Of a stretch of 64,000 bases of DNA, positions 1 to 12,300 are shown piece by piece. The translations under genes were made by a program, and so were the position numbers. Source of the stretch: Ophiura sarsii (Eukaryota; Echinodermata; Ophiuroidea; Amphilepidida; Ophiuridae); the NCBI GenBank assembly GCA_035610835.1, contig CM069454.1:54984031-55048030 (forward strand), written 5' to 3'. Every line of letters starts with the position of its first letter. Positions within the stretch are counted from its first letter, which is position 1. The notes beneath the pieces are model-generated. The model worked only from the letters and a program-made list of their open reading frames with translations. It had not been told where the DNA came from and did not search any database.

Positions 1-314
1 TTTCTTAAAATGTAGACGAGATAAACCTTCTTATTTACCTTAGGCTAAACATTGACTTGCCTCTTGCGACCAACCAAAAATATCTGAAAATCTGGGGTCA
101 CAAAATATCATATTTTGGTTAATTAATAGTAAAAAATGTGTTCTGTTTCGGTTTAACTGTGACATAAACACATACAATTGCCAATTACTCAGTTATTTGT
201 TAAATATTAAAAGTTAGAGTTTTAGGAAAGAAGAAATATGCATGGTCAGCATTCTTTATATCTGTGTTCTAGTATCTGTGTTTGTTTCCCAAAGACCAAT
301 CAAGATATTGGCAC

Positions 315-699
315 TTAAAGGCATATTATGCGATCTTTTCCAGGGGGCGCCCTCTATTCATGATTGTTTTTAGAAAGTAGATTTTCTTGCAGATTTACAT
401 TTCTGATCATAAATCATAAATATATTCTGAGTTTTAGAGCGATCCAATTCCTAATTACTTCAAAATCATGTTTTTAGAGTGAAAATAAGAGTAAAAATAA
501 ACTGACCGCTAGCAGACAATCTACTTTCAACCCTTAAAAACAATGATTTTGAAGTAATTAGGAATCATATTGCTCTGTAACTTAAAATTTATCCATGATT
601 TATGGTCAGATATGTAAATCTGCAAGAAAATCTACTTTCTAAAAAAAATCATGAATAGAGGGCGCCCCCTGGAAAAGATCACATAATATGCCTTTAAAG
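315..699. repeat. Fold-back MITE, family TTAA-AGGCATATTATG, copy 1
   Basis: Two arms of about 180 bp are inverted copies, starting TTAAAGGCATATTATGCGAT and ending in its complement. The arms share GGGCGCCCTCTATTCATGAT. TTAA stands at both ends as a likely target duplication. Other copies are at 40768 and 55917. Confidence 0.85.
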
Positions 700-868
700 G
701 ATAAGTCAACTTTCTTGGCCTCATGCAAAGAATTTTCATAATATTAAATATAAAAATGAATTAAAAAATAATGCCCAACAATATCTGGAAGTTATCACAA
801 TCACCTTGAAACCTGGCTTTTCAATCAAACACGTTTAAACTATTTTAACACATATATTTTACTTATAG

Positions 869-1169
869 GCGACGAAAAAACAACAACCCTGTTGTACTGG
901 CCCGACCGACCCATTTTTTTAGAAATCTGTGAAAAAAAATGTTCACATGCAAATGAATACCTTCCCCCCCAAAAAATAAAAATAAAATAAATTGCTTTTC
1001 AAAAAACAGCAAATGTTTACAGATTTGTTAAAATTTTGACAAAATGTTTGTGATTTTTACGGGCATTTTCAAGGAGAAATAAGAGAGAAAAAAAGAAGGG
1101 AAAAAAAGCCAGATTGACCGACCCGACCTGAGAAATCTGTTTGCCCGTACAACAGGGTTTCTTTTTTGC
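869..1169. repeat. MITE, family GGCGACAAAAAACCCTGTT, copy 1
   Basis: Starts GGCGACGAAAAAACAACAAC with CCCTGTTGTACTGGCCCGAC and ends GCCCGTACAACAGGG. The inverted ends are imperfect and the centre is T/A rich. Other copies lie at 4698, 7955, 27932, 37146 and, one end only, 63267. Confidence 0.6.
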
Positions 1170-1322
1170 TTGTTTAGAACCAAAATGTACCTCAATCGTG
1201 CCAAAAATAGGTGTAAAGTCAACAAAATTTGCGCGCTATTCGCGCGTGTCTTGACTCAAAACAATCTTGTCGGTTCATTTTCAGTTCTCGCCCCCAATAT
1301 AAATAACCTGGGTACGCCACTG

Positions 1323-1480
1323 CTATAGTGATCCGCCAGGGAGTGTGCATTTCAAATGGATTTACCTGCATGGGGGGGGGGGGGGGGGGGGGGGGGCTCC
1401 ATTTGAAATACACACTCCCTGTGTGGAAGATTAAGGTAGTATCTTCCATAGGGGTGGATGGATTTTTAAATGAAATAGCT
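1323..1480. repeat. Element of the CACTCCCTGTG / GGCTATTCC type with long poly-G
   Basis: An inverted pair (GGGAGTGTGCATTTCAAATG and its near complement) surrounds a run of about 26 G. The same GGGAGTGTG and CCATAGGGG segments recur at 58467-58553 and 60751-60840. Confidence 0.5.
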
Positions 1481-1811
1481 CACAGTCAGATTTTTAAAAA
1501 TCATGGCTAATTGCCTGCTCATATATTTAAAAATTGGAAATGAAATATAAAAGAAGATTAATTAAAATTAAGTAAGGTATTTTTCAAAAATCATCCTCCC
1601 CTCTTTAGAAAATGTCCAAAATAAGTGATTTGGAGCTGCTTTTTTTCTATATTTTTAAATAGGACTAATGAAAAAACCCCTATTTTGAATTTGACTGACA
1701 ATCACGCGGTGGGTGGGTGCCAGGAAAATAACAATTTGTCTTAGCTCCACCTTTTTAGCAAAAATGTTTTTAGATTCGGAAATCCTGTAATAGAAAAATT
1801 GTACACTTTTG

Positions 1812-2030
1812 GCAATACTGTAAAACAAGTTAATTTTGCGAGCAATTAAATTTCGCGAATTTCGCAAGAGGCTTAAATTCGCGAAATTATAATACCGCGA
1901 ATTGCTGTGTGTGAAAATGACAGTAGTGGTAGAAATTAAGAATTTGCGAAATTAAGTTACTGCGAAAGTAGTGATGATTAGCAATTCGCGAAAAAAGTTG
2001 CCGCAAAATAAACTTGTTTTACAATATTGT
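1812..2030. repeat. MITE, family TACTGTAAAA with GCGAAAT motifs, copy 1
   Basis: Ends ATACTGTAAAACAAGTTAAT and its complement at 2010-2030. The interior is studded with GCGAAATT and TTCGCG motifs. Confidence 0.65.
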
Positions 2031-2339
2031 TATGGTGAATATAAATGCATTGGGGAAATTCCTTTTAGTTTGTCTGCACCCTCAGCAGCCATAGAATAAA
2101 TACTTTATTTGTTTTTTAACAGTCAAATATAATTGTATAAACTTATTCAACTATTATGATCTTCCAATGTTCAAACAGTTTTGAGTTTTCAGATATGAGC
2201 ATAACTGCAGCAAAAATATGCAAATATAAATAAAAATAAATTATACAAAATGTACAAAATCATGAATTTTACATACTTAATATACAGAAGACATAAATTT
2301 GTGAAGAAGAAACAAAAACCAGATCAGTTTGTAACCAGC

Positions 2340-2591
2340 TTAACACTTTGCACGCGGCTATTAGTTTTACCATACAAAACAGATTTATCAGAATCCTTTC
2401 CCAACTTTCAGGGTCTGTCTATCTTAAGGATTACTGAATCAATACTAAGCATGTTTTTACTTAGTTTAATGCATTTCTCATGTTGATTCCAAATATGGTA
2501 ATTATATTCAATTATTTTGACATTTTTGAAACATTTTGTGAAATTTTGAAATGTCGTCTGCAGACGAAGCCTGCCGCATGGAAAGTGTTAA
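2340..2591 (-). repeat. MITE-1 (CACTTTCCACGCGG, TTAA target), copy 1
   Basis: Starts TTAACACTTTGCACGCGG and ends GCATGGAAAGTGTTAA; the interior carries the conserved family body. The strand here means that GTCTGCAGACGAC lies near the far end. Confidence 0.9.
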
Positions 2592-2629
2592 CTTGTGAGT
2601 TGTGGCCAATGATCTCATTGTTGCATTTA

Positions 2630-3289
2630 CAGGGTGAGTCAAAAAACTGCAATAGTGGAAAGAAGCAATCTTGTTTTCAAAACCAAGTTGATGTTTGTTA
2701 TTTTTTTAAACGTTATAAGAATAACAAATTTGTTACTAAATTCATGTGAAAAATTGAAGTCAATCGCATTATTTGTTTGCCTTTAGTTAACCTATTTACC
2801 CATGCACCCATTTCACACTCTTGTCGACGAAACACCCAAAACATGCATAAGATTTCAAAATGCGTCTCTCATTAAAATTTTAAAATTTGATTCGATTTGT
2901 GACGTAATTTGAACATAATGCATTCTGTCTTGTTTGGGAGATAAAATAATCAATTTACATAACCCATGCTATGAATTGCTTATAATGTTCTAAATTTGAA
3001 TAAAAATGAAATTATTCCAAATTTTTGTTAGCGAGATATTCAAATGTAAACATGAAATGTGTGCAATTTCAATTGAAAATCACTCTGCTCGTGGACAAAC
3101 AAGTAAACTGGGCTGTGCAGCAAACAGGTTCACCAAAGACAAACGAAAAATGTGATTGACTTAATTTGTTCACATAAAGTTAGGAACAACTATATCCTTC
3201 TTGCAGCGTTTAAGAAATTTCAAACTTCAACTTGGTTTTGAAAACAAGATGGCTTCTTTCTACTATTGCAGGTTTTTTTACTCACCCTG
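2630..3289. mobile_element. Mariner-like non-autonomous element, 660 bp
   Basis: Terminal inverted repeats of about 60 bp start CAGGGTGAGTCAAAAAACTG and end in CTCACCCTG, flanked by TA on both sides. No transposase frame is left. The termini resemble other Tc1/mariner ends in the window. Confidence 0.75.
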
Positions 3290-3585
3290 TATAACGCGCC
3301 ATCTACGTCTGGATGCAACTGGTCTTTGTCCTGGTCATTGTAAATAAATTAAAATGACACAATACATGAAGCTAAACATTCCAGGAAATTTGTCCCCCTC
3401 CCACCCCAATCTGATGATTATTAGTATTACCTGATACTGAAACTGCGACCAAATATGTATCTACTACAGTACACTCTCAGCAAAAGAGGTTCTAAAGGGG
3501 TTCTAAACATAATAGCAAAGCATGAGAACAAAATAGCAAGTGATAAAAATAAGATGTGGTTGTCTCTATATAAGGCTACATCCTG

Positions 3586-3828
3586 ATATGCTTTCCACGC
3601 GGCAGGCGTCTGCAGACGACATTCCAAAATTTCACAAAATGTTTAAAAAATGTAAAATTGTTAAATTTTATACCCACATTTGGAACCACTATTAGAAATA
3701 TTTTGAAATAAGTACAAATATGCCTGGTTTTGGTTCAGTAATCCGGGAGGTAGACTTTGAAAGTTGGGAAAGGTTTCTGACAAATCTGTTTTGTATACGG
3801 TAAACTAATAGACCTGTGGAAAATGTTA
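3586..3828 (+). repeat. MITE-1, copy 2
   Basis: Contains GCTTTCCACGCGGCAGGCG, the GTCTGCAGACGAC motif and the body to GGAAAATGTTAA; the left TTAA is mutated. Confidence 0.85.
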
Positions 3829-4179
3829 AACATACATGACTTGGCAACCTTTATTGATAAAAGATACCAGCATATCAAGATGATACATCATTGAGACACC
3901 CATAAGATACATATGCAGGAAAAAAGGTGATATGAAACATGATTGCCTGTCTTACAGTGTCTGTGATTGGTTAGTTAGCATGGCTACAACTAATTTATTA
4001 TCCAATCAAAACAAAGCTCTTAACACTGTGCACTACTCCCCTTCAATCATACAGAGTCTCTCACTGGATACACAATTACAGAATTGACAATCAGGGGAGG
4101 ATAATTCAAGTAGTGTTTCTAGAATTTATAGTTCCCTAGTTTCACAAAAAAAAACCAATGGAATGAGGCTCTGAAGCCC

Positions 4180-4455
4180 GAGGGGGGGGGGGGAGGTACT
4201 CGCCTAATACGGTATACGGGGATGTGCCGCTCTAATGGGTCGCTTTTTCACAAAAAATCCCTATACATGGGGTATGATTTGTGCTGGAAAATCCCTAATA
4301 ATGGGGTCACTTTTTACAAATGGGTCTATTTTTTATGGAAACCGTTTTTTCCCCAAAATCACCCTTAGAAATGGGTAGAGGTTTTGAATCTCCAGGGGCA
4401 CACACCCGACCAAACCAAATCAGAGTACCTCCCCCCCCCCCCCCCCCCCACCCCC
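4180..4455. repeat. MITE with poly-G and poly-C ends, copy 1
   Basis: Begins with a G run followed by GTACTCGCCTAATACGGTAT and ends GAGTACC with a C run of about 19. The inverted ends include the homopolymers. The core has ATGTGCCGCTCTAATGGGTC. Copies lie at 10463, 27013 and 35402. Confidence 0.7.
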
Positions 4456-4697
4456 TGGTGAAGAAGAACTAAGGTCTATTGAAGAATCAGAAAGAACCAT
4501 TGTCCCACACATTGAACCACTTTGCCGCTTAAATCACAAGTGATATCATAAGGTCAAAGGTCAAATCAAAGCATTTAATCTTCAATTCAAATTGATATTG
4601 TATGCCTTCTTATCCTGTTATTTTACTTTTATTATGTTGAAATTATTTATCTATATCTTTGATTTCATGATGAAAAAAATAATGAACTTGGGCAATG

Positions 4698-4993
4698 AGG
4701 CGATGAAAAAAACAACCCTTTTACGTGCCCGATATTTATTTTGAATTTTTTTTCTCAAATCATGTAAAATCAGCCGTTTTTGGCCGAAAATCTGTTGAAA
4801 TTTTTATTTTCGCCAATTTTTAACAAAAATGTGGGCGAAAATCTGTCGGAAAACAATTTTCACAATTTTTTTTAAAAATCCTGATTTTTGCAGATTTTGG
4901 TGACATTTTAGGTTTAAATAAAAACAAACAAAAAAACACAAACACCCGACCGACTGACCCTACTTGACAGCTCCGTCTGCCCGTAAAACAGGG
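4698..4993. repeat. MITE, family GGCGACAAAAAACCCTGTT, copy 2
   Basis: Starts GGCGATGAAAAAAACAACCC and ends GCCCGTAAAACAGG with G run; the interior has several TTTTTGCCGA-like T-rich stretches. Confidence 0.6.
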
Positions 4994-5346
4994 GGGGGGG
5001 GTCCGTTACCTGATGGGTGCTAATTTTGGGATAGCCTGTAGTTCAATGTTTTAACTAAAATAAAATAGATTTCAAATAGCGTTGATTGGCTGATATTTTG
5101 ACAGGTAGATTCGATTGGCTGATTGGGGTTAAACATTAGAATTCATCTTTTCTACAGACAGATGGTGCAGCTAGCAGAGGGCGCTCAATTTTTTGGTGAC
5201 GTTTCGTAGCGATGTATGCGTTGCTTTTGTTCATGAACACACATATGGCATAATTGTATAAACCTATTTCAATTCCCACCCTATCATACAATGTTATGTA
5301 TAGCATAGATAATAGCATGTACGACAATAGCTTATGGGTAGAAACC

Positions 5347-5590
5347 AATAACACTTTCAACATGGCTATTAGTTTTACCATACAAAACAGATTTTTCAGA
5401 AACCTTTCTCAATTTTCAAAGTCTATCTTAAGGATTACTTAACCAAAACTAGACATGTTTGTACTTATTTCAATGCATTTCTCATGGTGATTCCAAATAT
5501 GGCAATAACAATTAAATATTTTGACATTTTTGAAACATTTTTTGAAATTTTGGAATGTCGTCTGCAGACGCCTGCGGTGTGGAAACTAGT
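5347..5590 (-). repeat. MITE-1, copy 3
   Basis: Starts ATAACACTTTCAACATGGC and ends CGGTGTGGAAACTAG, so both ends are decayed; the body is intact. Confidence 0.85.
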
Positions 5591-5734
5591 CAAACTTTAG
5601 GTTACAATTTCCATGCTAGGGCCGACCTTCTTCTTTGATCATGCGGGTACAAATGCCATGAAAATAGAATGCAGGTATTATTTGATCATTAGAATATTGT
5701 CTAATGTACAAATGTCACTACCACCATGCCATGA

Positions 5735-5986
5735 TTAACACATTCCATGTGGCATGCATCTGCAGGCGACATTCCAAAATTTCACAAAATTTCAAAATTA
5801 TCGAATTGGATTACCATATTTGGAATCACCATACGAAATGCATTGAAATAAGTACAAAAATGCCTAGGCTTGGTTCAGTAATTCTTCAGTTAGACTTTGA
5901 AACTTTGAAACGGTTTCTGAAGAAAGAAAAAAAATCTGTTTTGTATATGGTAAAACTAATCATGATAGCCGCGTGGAAAGTGTTAA
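5735..5986 (+). repeat. MITE-1, copy 4
   Basis: TTAACACATTCCATGTGGC to GCCGCGTGGAAAGTGTTAA, with TTAA on both sides. It lies just after the stop of exon 9c, inside the probable 3' UTR. Confidence 0.9.
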
Positions 5987-6129
5987 ATAGGATTTCTTGT
6001 GAATGTGAAATGGTAAATGAAAACCAAATGGGTACAGGAAGATGAGCTACTTTTTACAAAACTGGGCAGCTTCAAGCTTTGCATTTTGCCAACCGACACT
6101 AATAAATATTATTTCAAATATACATTCTA

Positions 6130-6372
6130 TTACGCTAATTTTATCAATCCAAAAAATAAACTTTGTGGACTTAATCGTATCGAAGCCGGGCTAAATAATA
6201 TTTTGACAGCTACCTTCCCAAGAGCTGGTATGGATACAAGTCCAGCAACAACGCGTGTTCTATACGCTGTTCGTTGTGGTATTAAACTCTCCATACATTC
6301 AAGGATCTTATGACCATTTACATAAATACTGTGCCCCGCCATAGGAAGCTGCCCAAGATCTTGGTACACTAT
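6130..6372 (-). CDS. EDA-like: Exon 9c: alternative terminal TNF exon, version 3
   Basis: After the acceptor TACTATACAG the exon reads 80 residues to a stop at 6130, from IVYQDLGQLPMAGHSIYV to FFGLIKLA. It keeps the GHS-Y, AGLV-IP, KVAV and FFGLI segments of the family. The first TNF-domain cysteine is present (LECMES), but the second is Arg (RTRVVAG, codon CGC, one transition from TGC). So the disulfide that the other versions and human EDA can make is missing. Otherwise the exon is open and its acceptor is good, so it is more likely functional than dead. It does not begin with Met, which is irrelevant for an internal splice entry. Confidence 0.88.
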   Translation of the reverse strand: MVYQDLGQLPMAGHSIYVNGHKILECMESLIPQRTAYRTRVVAGLVSIPALGKVAVKILFSPASIRLSPQSLFFGLIKLA

Positions 6373-9300
6373 CTGTATAGTAGAATAAGATGAATGGAGA
6401 GATTCAAGAAACCAGAAAATTGTCTTGTTTTGTTATCAATTTAGCAAGTTTTATGAAACAAAGCAAGGACATGGTAATTTATTTGATTCACAATATCCCA
6501 AGTTCAATCCATTTTCCCTTTTTCAATTTGTTTGAAAATTCGATCTTAACCTTTTCCACGCATCAGGCGTCTGCAGACAAAAAATGTCAAAATTATGGAA
6601 TTTCATTACCACATTTGGAATCACCACCATGACAATTCTTGAGATAGACTTTAACAGTTGGGAGTGGTTTTCCCGAAAGATGTGTTTTGAATATGGTAAA
6701 ACTAATAGCAGCGACGAGTGTTAACACATCTTGTGTACTGTAAAAGCCAATATTTTTGCATACAGATATTTTGATATCATAGACATTTCACAAATTGTTT
6801 TTTTTTGCAGGCGACCTTTTGGATGCACTGCATGAATGTTGAAAACAATATTTGCGCATGTTATAATTTTTGCGGAAAAAAAATATTTTGCGCGAAAAGC
6901 ACGAAAATAAAACCAAAAATGTCAGCTTTTACAGTATTTTGTTAGCAGCATATCCATACTGTAAAAAAAGACTATATTGAAGATAGGAAGCAAGCAAAAC
7001 CTTTCAAATGTTAGTATTATCAATTTTGATTGGTTACTGAGATCATTATATCATGAAAGGAACCAATCAGAGACAATGTAAGACAGGCATCATCGATACA
7101 TGCAAATAGTATAGAACCAAACAAATCAAACATCAGAAGTAAATTGTCTATCATATTATACAACTACAGATGGTGTACGATCAGTGAAGGCACTTGGGGT
7201 CATATGGCGGCGACGGCTACACAAAATATAACGCAAGTGTATCACATGGCGACGCATTACATGTTGAACATCACACACATCATGTTCGTGATGATTTGGT
7301 CTTAAACACTTTCCATGCGACAGGCGTTTGCAGACGACATTGCAAAATGTCACAAAATGTTTTAAAAGTGTCAACATTATTGAATTTCATTACCGTATTT
7401 GGAATCACCGTAAGAAATGCATTGAAATAAGTACAAACATGCCTAGTATTGGTTCAGTAATCCATAAACTCTGAAAATTGAAAAAAGTTTCTGAAAATCT
7501 GTTTTGTATAATGGTAAAACTAATAGCCGGGTGGAAAGTGCAAAGGGCTTCTGACTCTGACTATAGCCAACTTAATATGTAATAAGGATAAATATATCAA
7601 CCTCAATGTTTACACTAATTTAGTACTGAATTAGTCACCCCACTCCAGTTTGTCTTCAAAACAATTAAATGTTCTATCTTTTGTAAAAATACTTAAAACT
7701 AATAGCTTTTAAGTCAAGTTTAGGCATTTTTACAAAAGATAGAACATTCAATTGCAATTCAGATAATTTAACAAAATTATCTGGATCGCCTAGTTTCAGA
7801 CCAAATTAATAATGTTAATTTTACGCAGTTTGACATTAAAAGGCAAAACATTTGTGCATGCCTTGCTTGAATCTGGCAAGAGAGAGTGGGTGGTTTTTTC
7901 AGACAAAATGCCGTCATTTTCTTTTTTGTGCGAGGGGTGAAATAAGCACAATTGTGAAGAAAAAACCCTGTTCTTCGGGCCCGACCGACCCACTTTTTGT
8001 ATCCGATTTTTGCAGATTTTGGTGACCTTTTAGGTTAAAAAAAGAAGAAAAAAACCCGACCGCCCTACTTGACAAATCCGTCCGCCCGTAAAACAGAAGT
8101 GGGTATTTTCGTCGCCTCACTGCAACTTTTGATAATACAAATGCAGAGTTGCCCTAATTACTGTTTATAATTGTGTATAGCCGGCAACAGCAAAAGGGTG
8201 CAGTTGTCTCTCAAAGAAAAATGACACCATTGTGGGTTAAAATTGGATACAGCTAGAAAGAGAAATTACTGTAATTTTTTCTTTATTTTCTTTGTTTTTC
8301 CATGCCTAATTTCATTCATATCTCAAAATGCATTTTACGGACAACTGCACCATTTTGGTGCCTCGATAGTACACAGTTAACACTTTCCACGCGGCAGGCG
8401 GCTGCAGAAGACATTCCAAAATTTCACAAAATGTTTCAAAAGGGTCAAAATTGTTGAATTTCATTACCATATTTAGAATCACCATGAGCAATGCATTGAA
8501 AAAAGTACAAACATGCCTAGTATTGGTTAAGTAATCCTTGAGATAGACTTTGAAAGATGGGAAGGTTTCTGAAAAATCTATTTTGTGTATGGTAAAACTA
8601 ATAGCCGCGTGGAAAGTGTTAACAAAAAAGTGCCAGTAACATAGATGTTCCCAGAGCAACATAGAAAAAATAGAAAAATGCTACAATGTAGTACCAATGG
8701 AGTTTTCGAGCATGCGCAGTAAGCTGATCGGATTGCGCCCCCGTGGGTTGGACTATGGCCAGGGGGGTATGTGCCGTATGTCCATTCAAAACATTTTGAT
8801 GATCCCCCAAAATGTTTTATCCCTTGCAAAGCTGATGATCCTGTCATTAAAAGTGAGTTTGATCCCCACGTGGTAACCTTTGGGGATCTTCACCAGTCCA
8901 GCAATGTGGCAAGTTTTGAGATTGCGAATATCGTCGGGGTCTGACGTGGACTGCGCACAGGTCAGCGTCTTTGTATTGTTGATGTATAAGCTATGCCCCA
9001 TCGCGTTACCTTGTGCGTCATGGTACAACATCTGTAGTCGTATAATGAATAATGAATAGTGAATAATGAATAATAATCACAAATTAAATATCAATATGAA
9101 AATCTTTCATACACAGTCATATTCTTATGCCTATCATCAGGATTACTCTGCTGCAATACAGGTTTTGCCCAGTACCGGATGGGTAATAAAAAACAACCCG
9201 AACTTAGGATGCTATTCACCTGAATAGAATCAAAATGTTGCTTTAAACCTCAACATTTTTGATTGTTTTGGGGACACACGGGGTGGGGCTTAAGCTCACT

Positions 9301-12300
9301 GGGGCAAGTGGGGGGTGGGGGGGGGGGGTGAAAGGTCATGACCGGCAAACTTAACCATTTCAAACAACAATAGTGATATTTAAAATTTAAATCTTAAAAA
9401 TCAAAATTGTGACCATAATTTTTGAGGTTTTAGGGTCGGTCGTTGAGGGCAATAGAAAACAATTGGCCTTGGCCAGCAATGAGCTCCAAGTTTCTGTGGT
9501 ATTGAAACGATGATCCAAAGTACCAACAGTGAAGTACCACCAAATTAGACTCTGATACTCACTGTATGGCTACTTAACTGCACAGGTACTGAGCAGTTCC
9601 CATGCAGGTACCGCACAATTCCCATACTGAGCTGAGTAATCATGCTGCCAGGCATAAGAATATGGCTGTGTATAATTAACACAAATGAAGAGCTTTATGC
9701 TAAAATATAATACATCATATCCAGTTGTCTAAATGTGAGACATTAGCAAATGATGTTGCTTAATTACAAAGAAAAAAGGCCTAAACAAAAACAAATCAAG
9801 CGCAACCTTTGATTATTTATTATTTCAAAAGTTGACCTTTGAAATTTTGAAAACTAGAAATCAACTTCCAGCTTGAGCACATAAATGACATATTGGGGAC
9901 TTAATGTTAAAAGTTTGAAATGGTCTTTTTTACATTTCAATACAAAGCTTTTCATTCAATGTATAGATGAGAAATATGAGGTGTTATAGGTGTTAATTTA
10001 TCTAGAAATCATATGGGGGGAAGCCTTCAAATGGCCAAATATATTTTAAATGGGGAAAAAAGCTACATTCTGGGGAAAAACATGCATCACACACAAATTA
10101 TATGCAATCAGTAAACATTGTTATCTTCTTCACGTTGTACTTGCGCCATTTGTAAAGGATTACTGTAAAAGCGGAAATGTTCGCACTTTATTTATTTTCA
10201 CGCTTTGAGCGCCAAAATCAGCAAGCGTGAAAATAAAAATGCGCCAATATATTCATTCATTCATTTACGTAAAGAAGCTCAAAATGGCGAAATAAAACTA
10301 AGTAAAATTGTTCAAAATGTGCAAGCGCAAAAAATTACACGTGCGAAAATTTCCACTTTTACAGTATGGGATAGGCTCAATTTGCAAAGGATTATGGGAT
10401 AGCTCCAGCAAAAACAGATCTATCCCACAATTCCCCTGTAACTACCCTGGAAGCAAACAGTAACCTGGGGGGGGGGGGAGTTTTTTAGTCTTATATGGCA
10501 TAGGTATGTGCTGCTCTACTTTGTTGCAAAAATTCCCCAAACATGGTCCCAAATCGTGAAAAAAGCAGTCAAACCAGCCATTTTCTCCTCCAGCAGCAAA
10601 CCCCTGTCAAAAATGTGAGTACCCCACCCCCCTGGGAAACATACGATCATTTGATCATTGCACCCTAATCAGACCAAAATAAGCGCTGTCATAATGAAGG
10701 CTAACCATGACGTTATCATAATTGACTTGGATCCCGACTTTTCCGCCCTCCGGTATGAACACCAACCCGCCGATATAGCACGTGTTGAACTTGAGCGACG
10801 GGTTCACGGTACACTCGGTGCATGAGAACCTCTTTTCACCCGCGACATAGACGCTATGGCCCATGAACGGTCTGGGGTCATAGTACAACATCTGTAGGTA
10901 GATGGGATGGTGGGAAAGGTAAATATAGACAGAGAGCTTTAGTTCCAGGTACTGGACCATTGGGTAGGGTTATTGGGAAGATTACAGGCTATAACAGATT
11001 GACCTACTGATAAAGATCCGTGATTAGGGCAGGTGTAGTAGGGTTATTGTTAAGATTACAGGTTATAACAGATTGACCTAGTACTGATTATAGGCCCGTG
11101 ATTAGGACAGGTGTAGTACTGATTAGGGGTGATTGGGGTTCTTGTAACGGTCATGTGTACACTACAAAATGTATAAAACCTTGTAAAGTTTTTGTCCAAT
11201 TAATAATCTGAGTAGCTTAAATACACTGATTACTCTTCTTAAAGTTATCCCTACATGTACCAATAATATCAGCTCAAAATACACTGTTAATTCTGTAAAG
11301 TTGACTTTTAAAATTTATTTGAAAGAGGTTTTACCAAAACTATGATTAGTGACACCTTCCTTCACTTTGAAGCATACCAATGTACCACATCAGCACCTTT
11401 TGTAAAACTAGTTTTTTATGATATCTAGATTCTTCTTTAAGAATTGAAAATCATGATTCCAAATGTTTAGGCCTATTTTGCTATTATTTTCTAATTTCCC
11501 AAAATAAGCTTGGTCATCCAGATGTACAGTATGCCTTATGTCTTATTTTTGCACCATGATAGAGTTTCTCGATCGAATTTTCTTATATTCACTGAACTAA
11601 GTTTGAACGATTATAAAAAACAATCTTGAATAAAAATTAGGGGTCACCAACTTATTTTTTTGAGCTATAGCCATTTCAAAACACCTGTTGTTAGCCATTT
11701 TGACTACCATTTAGTATACAATTCTATCGAAATTTAATTTTTAGGTCAAACCTTTTTGCATTTTTAAACAAAGCTATTCCACCAACTTTGCTGTGATTTT
11801 TAATATAAGATGCAAATTAATAGGCACTACCAATAAATGCAATAAAGAAATAGGGTCTCTGACTTAGTTTTGAGATAATTTCATAAATAGGACGTATTGT
11901 GTGATGCGCTCCTCTATCATGTGAGCAAAACATGCAAAATATTGGGGCTTGTTGTATATAGTTTCAATGAAAAAAGGAGAGTCATTAATCCCCATCTGCA
12001 AACCATTAATAAGTTCCTCACAATATATGGTAGGTGCAAGTTGGCCTTTAAATTTGACTCAACTTTTGTCAACAGTCCCATCCTTAAGCTGATGGGTGGT
12101 CAAATCGGATTTTCAATGTGTTTTGATAAATTTTAGGCCCAAGTTTTAGTCTGTGAATGATTTCAATGTGGATATTAAATCATGCAAAACAAGTGATAGG
12201 CCTATTTGTAAATAAAGGTAACATTTTATAGACCTAACAAATTAAAAATGATACCATTAATCCATTTTTCCATTAAGTTTTCATTTGGAAGACCTTTAAA

